A stretch of 64,000 nt of DNA from JAIVJG01 sp964236735 (GTDB lineage: Bacteria > Acidobacteriota > Blastocatellia > Pyrinomonadales > Pyrinomonadaceae), in NCBI GenBank assembly GCA_964236735.1, contig CAXSFM010000014.1, positions 1 through 64,000 on the forward strand, given 5' to 3'. The translations under genes were made by a program, and so were the position numbers. The notes under the pieces are model-generated. The model ran no database searches. It was given only the letters and a program-made list of their open reading frames with translations, and was not told the origin of the DNA. This document shows, piece by piece, positions 59,675-64,000 of this stretch (positions are counted from its first letter, which is position 1; each line of letters starts with the position of its first letter).

Positions 59675-59712
59675 GATGAGTGATGAGTGATAAGTGATGA
59701 GTGATGAGTTAA
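59675..59712. repeat. GTGATGA heptamer repeat, single arm
   Basis: GTGATGAGTGATGAGTGATA and further units, leaving the repeat by GAGTTAAGA as at 6490. No complementary arm follows. It sits between the LeuA-like and RidA genes. Confidence 0.65.
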
Positions 59713-59756
59713 GACAGCTTCTTGCTCGTTCGTGTAATGTTGCCGGGTAGAGAATT

Positions 59757-60158
59757 ATGCAGAGAAAAAATATCGCTTCGGGGACACGTTGGGAGCCGCT
59801 CGTCGGCTATTCGCGCGCGGTGCGTGTGGGCGACATGGTGCATGTTTCGGGGACGACGGCGACGGATGCATCGGGCAATGTCGTCGGGCGTGGCGACGCT
59901 TACGCGCAGGCCGTGCAGACGCTTCGCAACATCGAGGCCGCGCTCAATGCGGCGGGCGCGACTTTGCAGGACGTTGTCCGCACGCGCATGTACGTGACGA
60001 ACATCGCGGATTGGGAAGCGGTCGGACGCGCGCACGGAGAATTCTTCGGCGAGATACGTCCCGCCACGAGTATGGTTGAGGTGAGCCGTCTGATTGACCC
60101 GGACATGCTCGTCGAGATTGAAGCCGAAGCGCGTGTCGGCGAACCAGTCAAAGATTAA
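59757..60158 (+). CDS. RidA/YjgF-family protein
   Basis: 133 residues from ATG 59757. GDMVHVSGTTATDASGNVVG, VRTRMYVTNI and RPATSMVEV are RidA signatures. Arg in VVRTRMYVT corresponds to the catalytic Arg. In typical RidA the enamine from Ser/Thr dehydratase is hydrolysed; the more distant members here lack a fixed substrate. It follows the LeuA-like gene at 90 bases, which may share transcription. Confidence 0.88.
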   Translation: MQRKNIASGTRWEPLVGYSRAVRVGDMVHVSGTTATDASGNVVGRGDAYAQAVQTLRNIEAALNAAGATLQDVVRTRMYVTNIADWEAVGRAHGEFFGEIRPATSMVEVSRLIDPDMLVEIEAEARVGEPVKD

Positions 60159-60160
60159 GA

Positions 60161-60303
60161 ATTTTTCACCACAGAGGACACGGAGGAACACAGAGAACAG
60201 CGGGAGAGAAAAAGAAAGCACAGATTCATCTCCTCTCTGATTCCTCTGTGTTCCTCCGTGTCCTCTGTGGTAAATCTCCCGCTATATTCAGTTGCCAGTC
60301 GCT
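60161..60303 (-). repeat. MITE-like element, CCACAGAGG family, copy 4 (inverted, truncated)
   Basis: Read on the minus strand it begins CAGCGACTGGCAACTGAATA and continues into CCACAGAGGACACGG, matching the left end of the other copies. The right end is shortened, since only GGTGAAAAAT remains before the RidA stop. The CCTCTGTG core is intact. Confidence 0.75.
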
Positions 60304-60335
60304 GACAGAGCAGCGAGTCTCCCAAGCTTTACCTT

Positions 60336-61562
60336 ATGAACACTCCTGCCGTCGCCATCTCTCATCAACAAACGATTCAAGACTTGCTCGCGTCGGAGCG
60401 TGTGCATCGCGCGTTCAGTTTTTTTGAAGAGCGCGCGGCGGACATCACGGAAGAACACGCGCAGATGTGCGCGATTCCGTCGCCGCCGTTTGGCGAGCGA
60501 GCGCGCGCGGAGTATCTGTCGGAAAAGTTTCGCGCGCATGGCCTGAGAGATGTGAAGATTGACGAAGAGGGAAACTGCGTGGCTCTGCGTCGCGGACGAA
60601 GCGCGCGGCCTCTGCTCGTCGTCAGCGCGCATCTCGACACGGTCTTCCCTGAGGGCACGGATTTTACGGTCAGGCGCGACGGCGCGAGGATGCGCGCGCC
60701 GGGCATCGCCGACGATGGTTGCGGCCTCATCGCGCTCGTCGCGCTCGCACGCGCGCTCGCAGAATTTGAGATTGAGACGGAAGGCTCTGTGCTGTTCGTC
60801 GGCACAGTCGGCGAAGAGGGCGAAGGGAATTTGCGCGGGGCGCGTCATCTTTTGACGACTGGCGAATGGGCGGGAAAAGTTGATGCGTTCGTCAGTCTCG
60901 ACGGCCCCGGCATCGAGCGCATCACGAACACCGCGCTCGGCTCGCGTCGTTATCGCGTGCGCTATGCGGGGACGGGCGGGCATTCGTGGGGCGACTTCGG
61001 CGCGGCCAACCCCGTCCACGCGCTCGGTCGCGCCGTCGCGCGTCTTTCAACTTATCCCGCGCCGAAGTCGCCGCGCACGACCTTCAACGTCGGTCGCATC
61101 GAAGGCGGCGCGGGCGTCAACGTCATCGCGCGCGAGGCCACGATGGACGTTGATTTGCGCTCCGAGTCGGCGGAAGAGTTGGGACGCCTCGACGCTTTTT
61201 TTCGACGCGCGGCGCGCGAGGCCACCGACGATGAAAACGCCGCGCGACGTGCCGGGTCGCCGCCGCTTGAAATCGAACTGAAACTCATCGGCGACCGTCC
61301 GAGCGGAGAGACGGCGGCTGACTCCGCGCTCGTCCGTCTCGCCTGCGAAGCGACGCACGCCGTCGGCGCACGTCCGCGCCTCGATTGCTCCTCGACCGAT
61401 TCCAACGTCGCCATCTCGCTCGGACTGCCCGCCGTCACCATCGGCGCGGGCGGCGCGTCCGGCAGCTCGCACACGCTCGAAGAATGGTACGACCCGCGCG
61501 GTCGCGACGCGGGACTCAAGCGCGCACTGCTCTTGCTGCTTGGCGTCGTCGGATTGAAATAA
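60336..61562 (+). CDS. M20-family metallopeptidase
   Basis: 408 residues. SAHLDTVF, then GIADDGCGL, then GEEGEGN, then DGPGIERI and a final HTLEEW provide the metal ligands (His, Asp, Glu, Asp/Glu, His) of M20 enzymes such as PepT/carboxypeptidase G2. A dimerisation domain with TGGHSWGDFG lies in the middle. It removes N- or C-terminal residues from peptides or acyl-amino acids in the cytoplasm; no signal peptide is present. ATG 60336 has no strong ribosome binding site. Confidence 0.9.
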   Translation: MNTPAVAISHQQTIQDLLASERVHRAFSFFEERAADITEEHAQMCAIPSPPFGERARAEYLSEKFRAHGLRDVKIDEEGNCVALRRGRSARPLLVVSAHLDTVFPEGTDFTVRRDGARMRAPGIADDGCGLIALVALARALAEFEIETEGSVLFVGTVGEEGEGNLRGARHLLTTGEWAGKVDAFVSLDGPGIERITNTALGSRRYRVRYAGTGGHSWGDFGAANPVHALGRAVARLSTYPAPKSPRTTFNVGRIEGGAGVNVIAREATMDVDLRSESAEELGRLDAFFRRAAREATDDENAARRAGSPPLEIELKLIGDRPSGETAADSALVRLACEATHAVGARPRLDCSSTDSNVAISLGLPAVTIGAGGASGSSHTLEEWYDPRGRDAGLKRALLLLLGVVGLK

Positions 61563-61564
61563 AG

Positions 61565-61635
61565 CGCGAGGGCGAAAGTCCGGTCACGCCTTCTCCGGCA
61601 TGAACTGAACTTTCGCCCTCGCGTTTATCTATCTC
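61565..61635 (+). terminator. Stem-loop after the peptidase gene
   Basis: CGCGAGGGCGAAAGT and ACTTTCGCCCTCGCG pair perfectly (15 bp) around a loop with a second small stem (CCGG..CCGG), followed by TTTATCTATCTCT. Terminator function is likely but the U-tract is weak. Confidence 0.65.
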
Positions 61636-61663
61636 TCTGGCCTGCGCCTGTTCTCTCCGTCTT

Positions 61664-61764
61664 AGAGCGGTTTGCAAATCAAAGTACGGTAGGCTGTCAG
61701 CCTGCCGCCAACTGTGTGCGCGGCAGGCTGACAGCCTACCGTACTTTCAAACGAAATCCGCTCT
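61664..61764. repeat. Long inverted-repeat element ending on a stop codon
   Basis: Arms of 45 bp, AGAGCGGTTTGCAAATCAAA at the left and (inverted) AGAGCGGATTTCGTTTGAAA at the right, then a perfectly paired GTACGGTAGGCTGTCAGCCT segment; the loop is 11 bases. Its terminal AGCGGTTTGCAAAT is like the ends of the MITE-like family. The last bases overlap the DUF4388 gene stop TAG. Confidence 0.85.
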
Positions 61765-62839
61765 AGTTGACGGGAATCGTCACCACAGTCGAGCCTGCTT
61801 TGCCGGCGGGGAAATGTTTGCCGCGCGCGGCGCGCACAGCCGTTCCGCCGTAGGCTTCTGCGCCGGGGCTTGCGCCCGCGACGGACGCCTGTGTGACACG
61901 TCCCTGCTCGTCGTAGTTAACAGTGACGCGCACGGACTTTGGCCCGGATGCGACTGCTGCCGGCGTTGCCGCCTGAGTCGCGGGCTTGTCTGCGTTCAAC
62001 GGCGCGCTGCCGTCCGTTTGTTTCGCCTGTTCTTCGGCGCGTCGCTCGCGATCCTTGCGCTCGCGAGCATCACGCGCGCGGCGTGCGGCGTCGGCTGCGC
62101 TGCTGTCAGTTGCACTTGCTTCTGTCGCGGGCGCGGCTGAGTCAACCGCCGCGTCGTTTGCTGCCGCGTTGTTCGTCGCCTCGCCGGCAGGCGCGACGGG
62201 CTGCGGCGCGCTGACAGCGACGGGGGCAGGCGCGGGCTTGCTGTCGAACGCGCCGGAGAGGGGAATGGCCGCCGCCGCGCAGAGCAATGCGACGCCGGCG
62301 ACCGTGCCCATCACCATCCACTTCTTGCGGCCTCCGCCGCCGGCTGCTGCGCTCTCGGCCATCATTGAGAATGGAACCTGCGTCTCGCTCGCAGCTTTTT
62401 CGCTGGCCTTCGTGCCCGCCTTCGCTTTGCCGCTCCCGTCGTCGCCGAGTCGCTCGACTTGATCCATGAAGATCGCCATGTCGGCTTCGGACGGAGACCA
62501 GCCGCCGAAGGCTTCCGCCTCTGTCGGCGACATCCCTTCGTCGAGACGGCGCAAGCCCTCCAAGACGACCTGCGTCCAAGGCTCTTTAATCGTCCGGCGC
62601 GTCGGCAGCACATCGGGGCTGAAGTCGAACGCGGCGTTGGGCAGCGTCAGCGAAAAATAGACGGCTTCGGTTCCGCTCAACGCTCCGACTTTCGCGTCAA
62701 CCAACTCGCCTTCCTTGATGAAGAAGACGCTGTGGCCGCGCTGGTAGTCAATCTTCAGACGCCCTGTCTTGCGCTGGTTGCAGAAAAATTCGATCAACTC
62801 GGCCAGCGACATGTCGCTTAACTGTCCAGTCAGTGCCAT
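61763..62839 (-). CDS. DUF4388 (PATAN) protein with membrane helix and TonB-like C-terminus
   Basis: 358 residues. Residues 1-100 are a DUF4388/PATAN domain (MALTGQLSDMSLAELIEFFC; GRLKIDYQRGHSVFFIKEGELVDAK), usually a cytoplasmic partner of receiver-type signalling. A helix near 180-200 (WMVMGTVAGVALLCAAAAIP) is followed by a Pro/Ala-rich spacer and a TonB-like domain (VRVTVNYDEQGRVTQASVAG, VRAARGKHFPAG). So a cytoplasmic sensor domain is fused to a periplasmic TonB-type domain across one helix. The neighbour at 62903 has a similar TonB C-terminus. Confidence 0.82.
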   Translation of the reverse strand: MALTGQLSDMSLAELIEFFCNQRKTGRLKIDYQRGHSVFFIKEGELVDAKVGALSGTEAVYFSLTLPNAAFDFSPDVLPTRRTIKEPWTQVVLEGLRRLDEGMSPTEAEAFGGWSPSEADMAIFMDQVERLGDDGSGKAKAGTKASEKAASETQVPFSMMAESAAAGGGGRKKWMVMGTVAGVALLCAAAAIPLSGAFDSKPAPAPVAVSAPQPVAPAGEATNNAAANDAAVDSAAPATEASATDSSAADAARRARDARERKDRERRAEEQAKQTDGSAPLNADKPATQAATPAAVASGPKSVRVTVNYDEQGRVTQASVAGASPGAEAYGGTAVRAARGKHFPAGKAGSTVVTIPVN

Positions 62840-62902
62840 ATATGTTCCTCTTCGGTTGGGGCTGTAATTTCTTTTTGAAATGTCTCGGCGCAGGGGAGGT
62901 TG

Positions 62903-64000
62903 CTACTGTGCGAGAGCGAAGCTGTAGGTGATGACGCCGGAGACTTTGACGGGCTGTCCGGTCAACAGCGTCGGCGAGAATTTGGCTTGCAACGCGGCAC
63001 GCTCCGCCGCATCGCGCAGGATCGAGGGGCCGCTCGAAGCCTTCGCGGAGATTACTTTGCCGGAGAGATCAATCACAACTTCGACCTCGACTTTGCCGGT
63101 GGTGCGTGCGCGGATCGCTATCTCAGGATAATTCGGCGCGGGAAGTTTCAATGCCTTGCCGTTGAGGATGCCGCCGGAGATGGGCTTGAGCGGGCCTCTG
63201 GGTCTGATCTGCTCCGGCGCATCGCCGTCAGCTTTAACGACGGGGCCGCTGCTGTTGCTGCTCGACATTCCGTTGGAAGCGAAAGGCACCGCCGACGGAT
63301 TGCCTGCCGCCGCGGACTTGTCCGCAGACAACGAAGCCAGCGCGACTGGCGCGGCCTTGTTCAACTCTTTCGCTGACGCCGCGTTCGCCGCAGCAGGCGA
63401 CTTGACCGGAACTGATGAGGCCAGCGACGACGTGGATGCGGCGCTCATATTGGCTGATGAATTAACGGCGGCGTTCGGCGCGGGCGAGACGGCAGCAGCA
63501 CCGGTGGCGGCAGGCGCACTATTGTTCGACATCTTCGCCAGCGTCGCTTCGTCGAGGAAGTAAGAGATGGTGCGATAGGAAACTTCGCTCGGCTCGAAAG
63601 AGAGTTTGCCGCCTTCGATGATCGCCACAGAGGTCGTCATCTTCGTCCAGTTGCCGAGGGCATCCAACTCGTAGGAGTAAACTTCCTTGGCGGCGAGCGT
63701 CCCGTCTTCGTTGTGCAGGGTCATCTCGACCATGTTGCCCTTGTCGTCGTACTTGTAAACTTCTTTGCCCGTCAGTGAGCCGCCGGCGGCGAGGAAGTAT
63801 GCGTTGTCAACCTTCGCGCCTTTGTTGTCGTAGGTCGTCGTTTCCAACACCACGCGCGGAGCCTCGACCGGCTTTCCGTTCTTGACGGTAATTTTCGCCG
63901 TCTCGGTCTTCACACGACGCACAGGCCCCGACAGTCCATCCTGTTCCCTGTCATTAGCGATGAGCGACAAAGACAAAGGAGAGAAGAGGCGGAATGCTCC
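62903..64000 (-). CDS. TonB C-terminal domain protein, 5' end beyond the window
   Basis: The frame is open to the last base, so the start lies outside; at least 366 residues are present. The visible N-terminus GAFRLFSPLSLSLIAN looks like the end of a signal peptide. A repeated strand part (TTTYDNKGAKVDNAYF; EVYKYDDKGNMVEMTLHN) recalls RHS/YD-like beta strands; then a long Ala/Ser/Asn linker; then the TonB C-terminal domain APNYPEIAIRARTTGKVEVE and VIDLSGKVISAKASSGPSIL. It would work with a TonB box receptor or as an exported secretin partner; neither is seen. Confidence 0.82.
   Translation of the reverse strand, partial: GAFRLFSPLSLSLIANDREQDGLSGPVRRVKTETAKITVKNGKPVEAPRVVLETTTYDNKGAKVDNAYFLAAGGSLTGKEVYKYDDKGNMVEMTLHNEDGTLAAKEVYSYELDALGNWTKMTTSVAIIEGGKLSFEPSEVSYRTISYFLDEATLAKMSNNSAPAATGAAAVSPAPNAAVNSSANMSAASTSSLASSVPVKSPAAANAASAKELNKAAPVALASLSADKSAAAGNPSAVPFASNGMSSSNSSGPVVKADGDAPEQIRPRGPLKPISGGILNGKALKLPAPNYPEIAIRARTTGKVEVEVVIDLSGKVISAKASSGPSILRDAAERAALQAKFSPTLLTGQPVKVSGVITYSFALAQ

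Overview
The window looks like part of a chromosome of an Acidobacteriota bacterium, probably class Blastocatellia. Evidence: GC-rich coding sequence, three secreted VWA-domain proteins of the kind expanded in Acidobacteria, an ECF sigma factor of the group that pairs with Ser/Thr kinases, a kinase carrying a beta-propeller and another carrying TPRs, and many hairpin-forming intergenic repeats. The assignment comes from gene content only. No rRNA, tRNA or CRISPR array was recognised.

Region by region. 1-3034 is lower in GC and has the architecture of an integron cassette array: three complete attC-like sites (1079-1191, 1734-1838, 2946-3032), the end of a fourth at the left edge, and one secreted or lipoprotein-type gene per cassette. 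The integrase is not in the window and would be expected to the left. An IS200-like element with a Y1/HUH transposase follows (3123-3619), then a lone DUF433 gene and a small molybdopterin-fold protein. 4649-4900 is a 21-bp tandem repeat that can encode a heptapeptide repeat. 5298-19797 holds an aminotransferase, a VWA protein, an FmdB zinc ribbon protein, a lytic transglycosylase, a GNAT/methyltransferase pair, a TMEM175-type channel, DinB, an amidohydrolase with an AT-rich internal insert, a GH31 glycosidase, an ABC exporter and Bcp peroxiredoxin. 20034-25753 holds a coiled-coil/Ig-like membrane protein and a PPP phosphatase beside a 1229-residue TPR kinase. 25810-30154 is redox-flavoured: glutaredoxin-like, 2Fe-2S, TrxR-fold reductase without CxxC, rhodanese, DUF309 and GrdB-like proteins. 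30227-39128 carries a response regulator, two tandem VWA proteins and the lipoprotein and translation cluster ileS-lspA-lgt-rluD. 39482-48193 has envelope stress-type small proteins, a sigma-54 activator, a PfkB kinase, uvrC and a DUF2231 protein. 48350-53325 has a serine hydrolase and an ECF sigma/kinase-propeller overlapping pair. 53444-64000 has lipoproteins, tdk, a short AT-richer group including a possible TIR/deoxyribosyltransferase-like protein, an ITPase/XTPase, a LeuA-like lyase, RidA, an M20 peptidase and two TonB-type proteins.

The most distinctive feature is the intergenic repeat system. Several unrelated families share one design: short tandem units of 7 or 9 bp on one arm, and their reverse complement on the other. 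They lie almost always at gene ends, often supply the stop codon, and two copies are nested inside a different family. A MITE-like family with longer terminal inverted repeats (4911, 9475, 44341, 60161) has the same kind of core. These repeats and the integron array are the best leads for something undescribed.
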